A DNA stretch of 64,000 nucleotides from Populus alba (taxonomy: Eukaryota; Streptophyta; Magnoliopsida; Malpighiales; Salicaceae), in the NCBI RefSeq assembly GCF_005239225.2, contig NC_133302.1, positions 17,959,357 to 18,023,356 of the forward strand, given 5' to 3'. Positions 43,200 to 53,989 of this stretch are shown here, piece after piece; within the stretch, counting starts at the first letter, position 1; the number at the start of each line of letters is the position of its first letter. The position numbers and the translations under genes were made by a program. The notes under the pieces were generated by a model, which was not told where the DNA came from, searched no databases, and saw nothing but the letters and a program-made list of their open reading frames with translations.

Positions 43200-43720
43200 A
43201 ATTCTTTTAAATTTCTTGGTTCAGCATTAAATCTTATAAGACTATTAAAAATCTAGTTTTTTTTAATTTTTCTGACTTTCTCTTTATGAGATTATCTCAG
43301 TTTCAAGATTAAAATCATATTATTATTATTATTTTATAATATTATTTCAGTCTGATAACCCGGGTCATGAGTTTGGTAGATTGACTTAGTTTGTTTTTTT
43401 TATGTTTTTTTTAATTACTTTATTTTTTTTATTTCATCATTCAATGCTGGACTATTTGAGGATTGAAATTCATAATTTGTTTCGATTTTTTTTTTATGGG
43501 ATCATCGCGGTCTTATAACCTGGATTGCAAATTTGATAATGTTAACTCGGGCCTTTTTTAGGTCTTTTTTTTTAAAAAATTTAATTTTATCATTTAATAT
43601 TGGGTTGATTGAGAATTAGACTTCATTGTTTATTTTGATTTGCCTATAATGTTATCATAATCTCATAATCCGGGTCATGAATTTATCATGTTAACCTAGA
43701 TTGTCCCAAAGTAATTCAAT
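43200..43720. repeat. diverged tandem repeat, about 170-bp unit
   Basis: Three imperfect copies contain ATAACCCGGGTCATGA, ATAACCTGGATTGCAA and ATAATCCGGGTCATGA after a CAT-TCAATGCTGG-like or AATATTGGGTTGA-like segment. They resemble transposon-derived repeats and are distantly like the 62-kb foldback. Confidence 0.45.
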
Positions 43721-46508
43721 ATATTATTATTTTAATATTAAAAAAAACATCATCATAAAAAATTATTTAATCGAATATTGTTTTCAAGAATTATTTGTTG
43801 TTTTTTGAATCAGTAAAGTCAATTATGTTACATCAAGTAAATTTTTACACAACTTTTTTGTTTTACTAAAAAATATTATCAGTATTTAAATATTTTATTT
43901 TATAATTTTTAAAAATTAATTTGACGCAAAATATAGCATGGATGGACCAATCCTAAATCCTAAGTACTCTCCTAAGATCATATATACTAATTGCTCTTCA
44001 GCATATATCTAATGTGGTTAGTGACATTTGAGCAGCAAGAAAGCTTTTCATGCAGTAACGTGTTATATTAATTCAAAAAAAAAAAAATCAAAATTTTTCA
44101 GAAACACTTCTGAAAAGCAATCCCAAACATGCACATCCATGGAATCGATCACCAATAACTGAAGCAGAAAGAGACAGATATGGGAGGGAAAACGAAGGAT
44201 TTCAAAATCATCAAGACACGTGGTATGGCAAGAGATCTCCACGGAAAAGTTAGGAAATAATAAATCTAGATCACGTTTATTTTTATATTTTAAAAATATT
44301 TTTTTTAAAATAAGTTTTTTTATTTTTTTTCTCCTTTTATTTTTTTTTCCTTTTCAAATTAATCTCTCTACGGGGGTATACACACGCATTTATGTTAAAA
44401 GTGTTTATAAACTATACCTTTTAACTTATATTTTTATTAATAATCAAGTCTTATTATATTAAAAATATATATATCATGATGCATTTTCATATTTTCATGT
44501 TCTCTTGCGAACAATCATGTTTTATATATGAAAATGCATTGTATTTTTTTATTATTATTGTTGCAGATATCAATTATTGTATTTGTTGTAAAATATTATA
44601 TTTATACTCCATCAATAATTCATTGCATATTTACAAAGAATTGTGTTTTTTTAATCTTAAATATTTAAATTAATATGGCTTACAAATCATATATTTTTGC
44701 TTTTTTTTTAATCAAAAATCATATTACATTATATTAAAGGGAATAAATATTACCTCTTTACATTTTGATGTTATTTTATGGACAATCATATCCCTTATAT
44801 CAATATAAATAAAATTAATTTTATATTAAATACAACTAGAAAAATTCAAAATAATACACATTTATGGTTCAAAATGTAAATAAAATAGAAAACATGACTA
44901 AATTAATTTTAAATACAAAAAGAGAGGATAAGGCACAAAACCCAAGAATTTTCTTCTTTAAAAATCACTTTACACCTCCTCCCTCTCAAGAGTAAACTTT
45001 TAAGCTGTAACCATGTTTTTAAAGTTAAATCTAAACCTAATTTAAAAATTTCTCTCTCAGATTTCTTTTTTAAGTATAAACATCCCATCAGCATCCTTGT
45101 ATCTTCAATTAATCTTTTAAGACTTAAAAATGAACAATTATATAAAATTCTATTAATTCCAAAATTTATAACATTCAAATTAATAATTTTTAAGAAACAA
45201 ATTTAAGTTTTAACTAATTAATTTATACCCTTCAAAATTCTTTTAAAAATATTCTTTCGAACACAAGTAGAAGAGATTACATTACTCTCATGCCAAACAT
45301 CCATGAAGAATTAAAGAAAACAAGTTAAGAAGGCGAATGCACCATCCAAGTCGAATCAAATCCAAGAAACAGACATCAGTTGCATGCTGCACTTGCAGCA
45401 ACTCAATGAACTAAGCATATCAATGCTCATTTATTTTAGATTTTCAAACACTTAGCAGCGCAGATTCTGAAGAACAGCAGCAAATCTGAGAGATCATTCA
45501 AAAGCTCCCATTGCTGGCTCCGGCGGGTCGATCAGAAAAATATCAAGAAGCTTATCAAATGTTGTGTACTCGTAGTCTGGATATAACTGCGAAGCCTCCA
45601 AGTCATCATCACCTAGTTCGTAGCCAGTCATATCACCCTTTATGAATACACTGTGAAGGATCGACACTGGAATATTTTGTGGAGGTGGTAAGCCTGCAAC
45701 AATATTGTTAACAAACAAGTTAAATATTATCCAAATTTAAAGAGTATCAATTCACATAAATATATCATGTATGATTTTTTTTATTATTATTGATGTAAGT
45801 ATTCGGACTAGTTTTTATGCACCTCAATTAATTTCAAGAGTTTTAAAGTTAACCATTATATAAATCTTCAATGATATTAAAATTTATGAGACTCAAATTA
45901 ATGATTTTTATGAAGCAATTTAGAGTCTAAAGAATTGCGCTACATCCTTCAAGATTCATGCATGATTTTTTCTTATTCTTGGGTTATCAAGGTTAGATGG
46001 TTAAAAAAGCATAATTATTAAACTTGAAATGATATTATTTTATTTTAAAAAAATTAAATTAGTTTTTTTTTTTTTAACAATATAAATTATGTTGAGAGTT
46101 GACTTATTATGTTGATTAAATTAATTTTAAATTTAATTTTACATAAAAATTCAGCTAGAACCAGGTGATGAGTTAATGAATCATTATAATAACTCGTGAG
46201 TTTTATGTAATTTTTAGCATGACATAACTAATAAAATAGCAATATTTTGTTTTCACCATTGATGTTTTAAAAATCATAAGATAATATAATGAAAAACTCT
46301 TACTCTCTGAGAGCTTCACAAGCTCTTCTTCGGAGAGATGAACCCTAATAAAAATTCTGACCCGTCTTCTTTTCCCATAGAGAGATTAGTTCAAGCTGAG
46401 AAACGATGTTCTTGGGTGGCTGATAGGTTACAACTCGGTTCAATGTTCTTGCATCATCGGCTACCTTGATGGTATACATGGCAACATCCTCCTCATAGTT
46501 TAGAACCG

Positions 46509-48138
46509 CTGAAGGATATATATATATATATAAAGAAAGAAAGAAAGAATTAGCAGTAGAAAATTTATATTTGATAGAGGTTGTTTGGTTTAATTTTTGT
46601 TTTTTTTCTCAAAAAAAAAATAAAATTGTTTGTGTTTTAGTTAATCATTAAATTATCAGCTATGCTGTAAATCAAATCTATTTTTTTAAAATATTAAAAA
46701 AATATTAATACGTTACTAACATATTTTTTTTTTAAAAAAATAAACTATATAGAAATTTAGTGATATAATTCAATGGATTTAGCAAGAAAAACCTATACAA
46801 CTAAAAATAAAAAGGTAACAATTTTATTTTTTTAAAAATTGAGATGATAATATATATTAACTCATGTTAACATATAACATTTATAATTTAGATCATAAAA
46901 CTATGAAAATTTCATAGAAACAAATAAAAAAACATATTAAAACTTAATTCTCAATCAATTAAGTAAAACTAAAAAAATTAATTAAAAAAATTTGAGTTAA
47001 TTTTTCAAACATAGTGAAACTAAAATAACACAATATAAAACAAACTAACACAAATTTATAAAATTAAAATTTTAATTAATTTAGTATTAAAAAATAAAAT
47101 TTTTAAAAATTTTAAAAATACCCAAGTAAACTTTAATTCACTCATCAAACCCTTAACTGATTCTCAAATAACATCATATGCAGATTTATCGTTGATGAAA
47201 TTTTTTAGTTAAAACATGCTCACCAAGAACAAGTAAGAAGAAAGAGAGGCAATATTTGTTAATTCATCTGCTACATAGTTATCCACATTCCTTCTAGAAC
47301 ACTGCCAAGTATTCTTGTCTTCTAAGTCAACACGTGACACAGGCAACATAACTAACAAGAGCAAAACAACATGACTAAACGCTGCGTTTGATACATAATT
47401 AATAACACGGTGCGTTTTTTCAACATGAGATGGAAGGGTAACGGCAATTTCTATCGAATCAATTGAACCTTAATAGCCCATTTTTTACTAGTGTGTTTAA
47501 AAAATTTCGAGGATTTATATTTTAGATGATTAATTAATTTTTTAGTTTTAACAATTTAATCTATTTTTTTCTAGTTAAAATGAATTAAAACATATGTTTG
47601 TACTTGTAAAAGATTTTTTTTTTTGAAGTGGATTATATGTCACCACCTACAGGAGTATTTTTTTAGGTTTTAGACTCTTAAAACTTAATTTTTAGCTCAA
47701 TTTTAAAAATATTATAAAAATCTTCATAAATCAATTACCAATTCTAGCACCTCAAAATCATTTTAAAAAATAAAAATGAAACAAATTTTAAACTAAACAG
47801 ACGTGACCAACTTTTTCTTGCATGCTTATAGAAAAAAAATATACTTTTATTGAACTTCTTTTGAAAAGACAAACATATTAACATAAATTTTGGTCTTTTT
47901 AATGGCTGAAACATGGTTATCTTATTCTTTTCTCTCATTTAAATTTTTTTTTTATAATCCGGGATGTTCAGATTAGCTTGCATGCATCACAAATAATCTC
48001 CAGAGCCCATTAAACATCCTACAAGCTCAATAAATATGTAAGGTATCCTGAGAATGACAGGTATGCACATAAGATTCGGATTCATGTGCAGTAGAAGTGA
48101 CTTGTTTTTTTCCGTGGTGCCGACATCCATCGGTATAT

Positions 48139-48181
<43 letters not shown>

Positions 48182-48263
48182 TATTAGTACGGAAACATGA
48201 ATCTCTAAAATAATAATTAGACCACATCATTGGAAACAACTTCAAGGATTGAAGAGAAGTTTT
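46509..48263 (-). other. intron 4 of the reductase pseudogene
   Basis: It is AT-rich and large for a gene of this kind, with TA microsatellites near 46519 and 48137. No coding content is seen. The gene's shorter intron at 45694-46303 is likewise empty. Confidence 0.5.
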
Positions 48264-48365
48264 CCGTGCCAAGACAATCAATGGGGCATGTGTAAATGGT
48301 ACTTACCCTTGGCTTGTCCGTCGCCATAAACAGTGATATCCGTGCCAAGACAATCAATGGGGCAT
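48263..48365 (-). repeat. 27-bp duplication flanking an exon fragment
   Basis: The same 27 bases (TCCGTGCCAAGACAATCAAT plus GGGGCAT on the plus strand) occur at 48263-48289, inside the intron, and at 48339-48365, between the ITVYGDGQAK codons and the MITE. The exon-side copy does not belong to the reductase family sequence, so it looks like filler copied from the intron. Confidence 0.85.
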
Positions 48366-48563
48366 TGCTGCCAAACCGGCGTTTTGTAAAAATTCAATTT
48401 TTTTTTTTTTTTTTTTGCTAAAATTGAGTGACGGTTGTACTTTCTGGATCGTTTTGATGTGCTGATGTCAAAAATGATTTTTAAAAAATGAAAAAACATC
48501 ATTTGCATGCTTTTCGGCACGAAAAGTTATTTGAAAAGCAACCGCTACCACACTGCCAAACAC
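48366..48563 (-). repeat. MITE-like element inside the reductase exon 3 region
   Basis: On the minus strand it begins GTGTTTGGCAGTGTGGTAGC, runs through GTTGCTTTTCAAATAAC, the family core TTTTTGACATCAGCACATCA and AAACGATC, then a 20-A run, and ends ACGCCGGTTTGGCAGCA. It is the best-preserved copy of the window-wide family in this window. It follows directly on the GAYF codons, where the gene family continues with several more residues, so it disrupts coding sequence. Confidence 0.75.
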
Positions 48564-48943
48564 GAAAGTAGGCACCACAACAATTTGCAGCAACAAAAGT
48601 GTACGGTATCCCAGCTGCTTCTATGGCCCTTCTTACCTTTCTCTTCCTGTCAAGAAAAGCTTGAAACGGTGGTAATGGAGAAACCCGATCCTCTTCGATT
48701 CCAAAATCCGATGGAATGAACCTCTGATACATATTTATTTTCAACAAAACTATAAGAACAACTGAAGTTCTTGGAAGGTTTCAGCCAAAAACGGTCATCT
48801 TGCTCAAAAAGAAACAGATACCTTTATGTTACCAGAGACTTTCATGGCATCTATAATCTTGAGCTGAGCAAGAACTTGCGGGTAAGGTAACGTTGAGATC
48901 ACTACATCTACATGGCGAAGTAGCGATACAAGTTTATCGTGTT

Positions 48944-50557
48944 TGTCGCACGTGTGCGGCGGCGCGGCGATCGTCCACCCTCAAGGAATAATCGGAATAT
49001 TTATTCCTGGAAAATATAGGGAGAGACAAGGAATTCTTGTCTCTATAAGTGAAAATATAGACTGGGAGTCGCCACCTAGTATTCTGGTTACTAGGAACCC
49101 TAACTGGTCTCAGAGATGGGGTACGGAGACTGGTTGCGTAAAGGGAAGGTATTAGCACCCCAACTACGCCCTACCTAAGGTAAGCTGCATTGTTTTAATG
49201 TCTGATAAAATATAAGATCGTGTTGTGGTTTATTATTGTTCGGAATACGCATTACATGTAATGTCATACCCCGGGTTCGAGTGTCCGTAAAAAAAAGAAA
49301 TTAAATATCCGGAATATGCATTACGTGTAATGTCATACCCCGGATACCAAGAGACAAACAAAATAAAATTTTTGTTGTTTTTGAAATTTTGGCCAATATT
49401 CTCTTGACTTTAATAAACTGGTTATTAAAGCCAAAATGCATGCTAAAACATTGTTTTTTTTTTGGTGTATGAAAAATACAATATGATTTTTTAGCTTTGA
49501 GACACTTGGCCGTATGCACAAAAACATTTTTTCTCTTTTTTAATTTTTTTGTATTTTTGGAAGTTTTTGATGAAAAACCGGGTAGTTTAATACCAGATTT
49601 GTATTTTTACGACATAAAAATACTACCCGATATTAATAAAAATAACATAAATCAACAGTGGGAACATCATAAATATTTTTTTAAAACAATAATATTTTTT
49701 TTTATTTTTTTTACAATGGGCCGGATCAGGCCCAATTGCATGGGGTGGGCCAAACCTGGCCCATTTACATGGGCTGGCTGACGTCCCAGCCCAGGCCCAA
49801 ATGGGCTGGTTACTGTGCACATAGTAACCGGGTTACTGTGCACACAGTAACCAGTGAATTAATTAGCCAGTTACTGTGCCCATGCACAGTAACCGGGTAA
49901 TTAATTCATGGCTTGCAGAACGTGCACAGTGCACGTTCTGCATGAAAGAAGATGAACAGTAAAACGAGATAAGGGGTTGAGGGCTGACCTGTGGTGGCTG
50001 TCGTTGATGGCGGAGCTGCTGGTGGCGACAGGAAGCGGCGCTGACAATGGGGTGGCCGGCGGTGGCTCTGCGTTTTCCTTCTCTCTCTCCTCTGTTTTCT
50101 TCTCTGCTTCTTCCTTTCTCTTCTCTGCCTTCTCTCCTCTCTTCTCCCTCTTCTCCCTCTCTTTGCTCTCCCTTCTCTTCTCTTCCCCCTCTCTTGGTCT
50201 TCTCTTTTTTTTCTTTTTCTTTTTTTCAGCAGCCCTCCCCTGTATTTATAGGAAAACAGGGGGGGCGAATGGTGGGGCGGCCACTATTGGCCGCCCCTGC
50301 ACTATCTGCTCAATGGATAAAAAGGAGGCAAGTGGGCGTCGAATGGTAGGCGTCTTATTGCGCCAAATCCGGGAAAGAAGTTCGGCGAAAAGTGGAGAAG
50401 AAAAATTCTTCTCCCCTGTTCTCTGCGTGCGCAGGGAAGAAGACGATGGTGTCGTTTCCAAACGGCACCGTTTTGAGTTTTTTTTTTTATAATATATTTT
50501 TTGAATTTTTTTTTTTTTATTATTTTTTATGTGGGGACCAAAAAATGGGTTACAACA
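48944..50557 (-). repeat. LTR A (3' LTR)
   Basis: The repeat begins TGTCGCACGTGTGCGGCGGC and ends GGGTTACAACA on the plus strand. It has a palindrome cluster near 49808-49941, a 130-base pyrimidine-rich run near 50080-50225 and long T runs at 50480-50530. It matches LTR B nearly base for base. Its open frames are translations of low-complexity tracts, not genes. Confidence 0.93.
49808..49941. repeat. palindrome cluster in the LTR
   Basis: It includes GGTTACTGTG-CA-CACAGTAACC (perfect 10-bp arms) and a 27-bp perfect palindrome at 49915-49941 (arm GCAGAACGTGCAC, one-base centre A). Further TTACTGTGC and GCACAGTAACC half-sites lie between. The large palindrome is kept in LTR B (56957-56983) and LTR C (58660-58686). 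Confidence 0.9.
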
Positions 50558-50696
50558 GTTGCCCCCCTCTTTACAATGCTTACGGAGCAAAACTTTGTGC
50601 ATAGTAAGTGTTGTAAAGATAAAATAACATTGGTCTTTCGAAACTGGTCGTCTCAAAATTTGATTGACCTAAAACTTCAACCGGACCCAAAGTCCT

Positions 50697-51390
50697 GTGT
50701 GTGGTTGGGCTAAATTGAGATTCCTTTCGGCAATCCCCTCTAACCAGAACCATGATCCTATGCGTGGTTGGGATAGACTGAGATTCCTTTCGGCAATCCC
50801 CTCTAACCAGAACCATGATCCTATGTGTGGTTGGGATAGACTGAGATTCCTGTCGGCAATCCCCTCTAACCAGAACCAAAATCCTGTGTGTGGTTGGGAT
50901 AGACTGAGATTCCTGTCGGCAATCCCCTCTAACCAGAACCAAAATCCTGTGTGTGGTTGGGATAGACTGAGATTTCTTTCGGCAATCCCCTCTAACCAGA
51001 ACCAAAATCTTGTGTGTGGTTGGGATAGACTGAGATTGCTTTCGGCAATCCCCTCTAACCAGAACCAAAATCCTGTGTGGTTGGGATAGACTGAGATTCC
51101 TTTCAGCAATCCCCTCTAACTAGAACCAAAATCCTCTGTGTGGTTGGGATAGACTGAGATTGCTTTCGACAATCCCCTCTAACCAGAACCAAAATCCTGT
51201 GTGTGGTTGGGATAGACTGAGATTCCTTTCGGCAATCCCCTCTAACCAGAACCAAAATCCTCTGTGCGGTTGGGATAGACTGAGATTGCTTTCGGCAATC
51301 CCCTCTAACTAGAACCAAAATCTTGTGTGTGGTTGGGATAGACTGAGATTCCTTTCGGCAATCCCCTCTAACCAGAACCAAAAACCTGTG
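50697..51390. repeat. tandem repeat, 63-bp unit, about 11 copies
   Basis: Units contain GGTTGGGATAGACTGAGATT, CGGCAATCCCCTCTAACCAG and AACCAAAATCCT. The unit length is a multiple of three, so long open frames appear on both strands; one copy near 51075 lacks two bases and shifts the frame. It lies in the untranslated part of the element, between LTR A and gag. Confidence 0.92.
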
Positions 51391-51596
51391 TGTTCAAACC
51401 CTTTGTTTTTGAAGAAAGATGGTATATTTTCACGGGCGAGCTGCCCAACACATACTTAAGGTGGTCTATTTTCAGGGGCGACCAGCCCACACACTTACGC
51501 TGACATTGGTCTATTTTCATGGGCGACCTGCCCAAACATAAAAGTAAAGAGTGGTCTCATTGTAATGGGTGACCTACCCAGATGGAAAAAATATGA

Positions 51597-52030
51597 AGAA
51601 TTGGATGGCGAGGGCTTAAAGGCACACTCGAAAAGAGGTAGGGTTAGAAAAACGCACTACCAAAGGAGTTGAGGGCTCAAAGGCGCACTCAAAGGGAGGT
51701 AGGGTTAGAAAACGCACTACCCAAGGGATGAGGGCTCAAAGGCGCACTCAAAATGGAGGTGAGGGCTCAAAGGCGCACTCAAACGGAGGTGAGGGCTCAA
51801 TGGCGCACTCAAACGGAGGTAGGGTTAGAAAACGCACTACCAAAGGGATGAGGGCTCAAAGGCGCGCTCAAAATGAAAGCGAGGGCTCAAAGGCGCACTC
51901 AAACGGAGGTAGGGTTAGGAAACGCACTACCAAAGGGATGAGGGCTCAAAGGCGCACTCAAAATGGAGGTGATGGCTCAAAGGCGCACTCAAAAGAAGGT
52001 AGGGTTAGAAAACGCACTACCAAAGAGATG
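51597..52030. repeat. tandem repeat of two alternating modules of about 30 bp
   Basis: Module 1 is GAGGGCTCAAAGGCGCACTC plus AAA-GGAGGT. Module 2 is AGGGTTAGAAAACGCACTAC plus CAAAGGGAT. They alternate irregularly. A looser repeat of GGGCGACCTGCCCA-type segments precedes them at about 51420-51590. Confidence 0.85.
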
Positions 52031-53985
52031 ATGTTGAAACAATGATTTGTCAATGTTGAAAAGCAAATGCATTATGATTGATATGCATGTATACTTACCT
52101 GAGAAATATAGGCCCCCATTTCTTCATGGTGTCTTTTTTTCTCTCAAAAGTTGTAGTGTTGGTAGTAACTTCAACGGCTTTTCCACTTCTACTTACTCGG
52201 GGTACATATTGTGATCTTGACCTCTGGGAAGGGTTTGATGTCATCATCATACATCTTTTGTCCTTCACCCATCTCAAGAGTTACCAATTTTTGCCCGACA
52301 TTTTCCTTAGAATAGGAATTATGGAGTCAGTCCTACCATGTGTGTTTGATTGCCCCCCAGCTTGATCATGCCCCCCAAGTGTTCAACTTGGGTTTAGTGT
52401 GGGGTGAGGATATGTGAAAGTAAGTTTGAGGGTTTTTTTGTACAATGAAATGTTTTCATGCAAAATTTTTGAAACTTCCAAGTTATTCCAATCACAAAAA
52501 TGATTTTGATATTGGTTCAAAATAAACTTGTTCTCAAAAATTCAAGTGATTCCTATGGACAGGTTTCTTGAAGTGATGAAAGCTTTTTGCTTTTGGTTTA
52601 AAGATGAAGTGACATCTGGTTGGTCACAAAAGGTTTAAATTTCAATTTGAGGGTTATTGAGAACCAAATTGAGTCAAAACATTTATTTTATTTGCATGAA
52701 TAATGATTTGACTTGCACATGAAAGCACTACCTACTAATCTAGATTGCTTGCCTTTGATCAGAAAGGGCTTTATCAGGTATGTAATGTAGGCTTTGGCTA
52801 TTGGTTACAAAGAAAGGATATGTTGCAGGCTCAAAAGGTGTTTAAGGGGATTTCTCGACTAGGGATCAATTGTGCTTTGTTTCCTGACCTTTTATCTTTT
52901 GGATTTGTTTTTTTTTTTCAAAATATTCTTCATGCCCCCTAGTGTCAGGTTTGGGCTTTTCTCTTTGTTTTCTCCATTTTTGTTTGGTTGAGCACGATCA
53001 TATCAGTTGTTTGTATGAGAAGCTCAAATCTTTTAGATCCTTTAGATCTTCTTCTTTTCTTTTCTTAACCAATCACTGCTTCATTTAGATGATAATGAAA
53101 GATTAAAAATTACATGATCAAATCCAGCACCCATCTTCACTGCTTTGTCTGGATGGGTACAAACTCTATTATTTCCCCCCCCAGTGTGGGGTGTGATCCT
53201 ACTCAAGGTTATTTTCAAAAAACATTACTAGGCTCAAAATGGGACTGCAAAGGATATATTTTAGCCTTGTGAAAGGATTATCAAAGATGGCCTTTCCTCA
53301 TCTCAAACTCATGCATTGAGGATCGATAGGTCTTGCTTTCATGCGCGTATGCCAAATGATTTATTCAGTCAAATAAAACTCAGCTTTTGAGTCACCTCAT
53401 AGTGTTGTTTGTCTTTGTTGTTTTTTTTCTTTCAAGTTTTCTAGGTGTATATGTACCTATGTAAGGAATCACTTGAATTTTCAAAATGCATTTGTTTTGG
53501 ACAAATATCAACACTATTTTTGTTTTTTTGTACTCACTTTGGAGGTCCCAAAAAATATCCTTGAAAACATATGCGATTATGTATGGGTTTGGAGGAAAGG
53601 AATACCAAAGGATTCTTCATGTTATAGTGTTGTGAGCGAAGTTACGCTCAAAATGTTATTTATATGTAATAACAACAAAGAAGAATGTGATGTGACCACA
53701 GGAAAACACATGATCTTATTTCACAAGAGAAGCTCATGAACAGAGAAAGTCTTGTTCAAAAGCATTAACAAAAGGCAATAACAAGGCAAGCTTCATTCCT
53801 CTATTTTGGCGCATCTGTTCATAGGCTACCTCCTCTCAAAAGCTCTGCGTAGAGGACTCAAAGACAATGCGGAACAACACCACGATCAAAATTTGAGTTC
53901 TACAAAATTCAAGCTATCATGTTGGACCATTGATGCTTTCCAATTCCCCAAACATTCCATCCTAATATGCTTCAAGCATGATTAG
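52031..53985 (-). other. non-coding internal region of the gag-only element
   Basis: Almost 2 kb lie downstream of gag in the element's orientation, where pol would be expected. I find no protease, reverse transcriptase, RNase H or integrase motif on either strand, only short AT- and T-rich frames. In pol-less elements this region is expected to be non-coding. Confidence 0.6.
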
Positions 53986-53989
53986 GCAG

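Larger units (their letters stand above)
40003..45493. other. AT-rich intergenic DNA between the small gene and the reductase pseudogene
   Basis: There is no assured gene. A 72-codon frame at 40845-41063 (VEICKYDQNMITVFHLSALK) has normal composition and could be an exon or fragment, but I do not recognise it. The rest is repeats: TA/GA microsatellite at 40654-40702, MITE-like copies at 41085-42850, a 41-bp tandem duplication at 42120-42201, and a diverged tandem repeat around 43200-43720. Confidence 0.5.
45494..48938 (-). pseudogene. eugenol/isoeugenol-synthase-like reductase, 3' part (exons 2-6), disrupted
   Basis: This belongs to the NmrA-like, PCBER/isoflavone-reductase family, closest by motif to eugenol and isoeugenol synthases, NADPH enzymes that reduce coniferyl acetate to volatile phenylpropenes. 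Readable blocks: end of exon 2 (48822-48938: [20 protein letters not shown]); exon 3 (48564-48723: [13 protein letters not shown], then [18 protein letters not shown] with the family's catalytic-type Lys); a piece reading ITVYGDGQAK (about 48307-48340); exon 5 (46304-46508: [22 protein letters not shown]); and exon 6 (45494-45693: LPPPQNIPVSILHSVF, DLEASQLYPDYEY, stop). Three lesions: exon 2 is cut at 48939 by a 10.5-kb element; the stretch after GAYF is replaced by a MITE plus filler; and exon 5 is frameshifted after KTGQNF (the expected [14 protein letters not shown] is in another frame). Substrate is inferred; loss of function is clear. Confidence 0.88.

Noticed and set aside
44220..44673. 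AT-rich open frames of 65-80 codons
   Set aside because: Phe/Ile/Tyr-rich translations of T-runs; no homology or splice context.
48943..49155. 70-codon frame in the LTR, repeated at 55990-56193
   Set aside because: Lies in LTR end sequence and is kept only because the LTRs are young copies of each other; no known domain.
49977..50492. 171-codon frame in LTR A (and equivalents at 57019-57607 and 58722-59383)
   Set aside because: Translation of a pyrimidine-rich tract giving Ser/Phe/Leu runs; it varies in frame between LTR copies, so not a protein gene.
50580..51381. repeat-peptide frames on both strands
   Set aside because: They arise because the tandem unit is 63 bp; one unit breaks the frame and there is no start context or homology.
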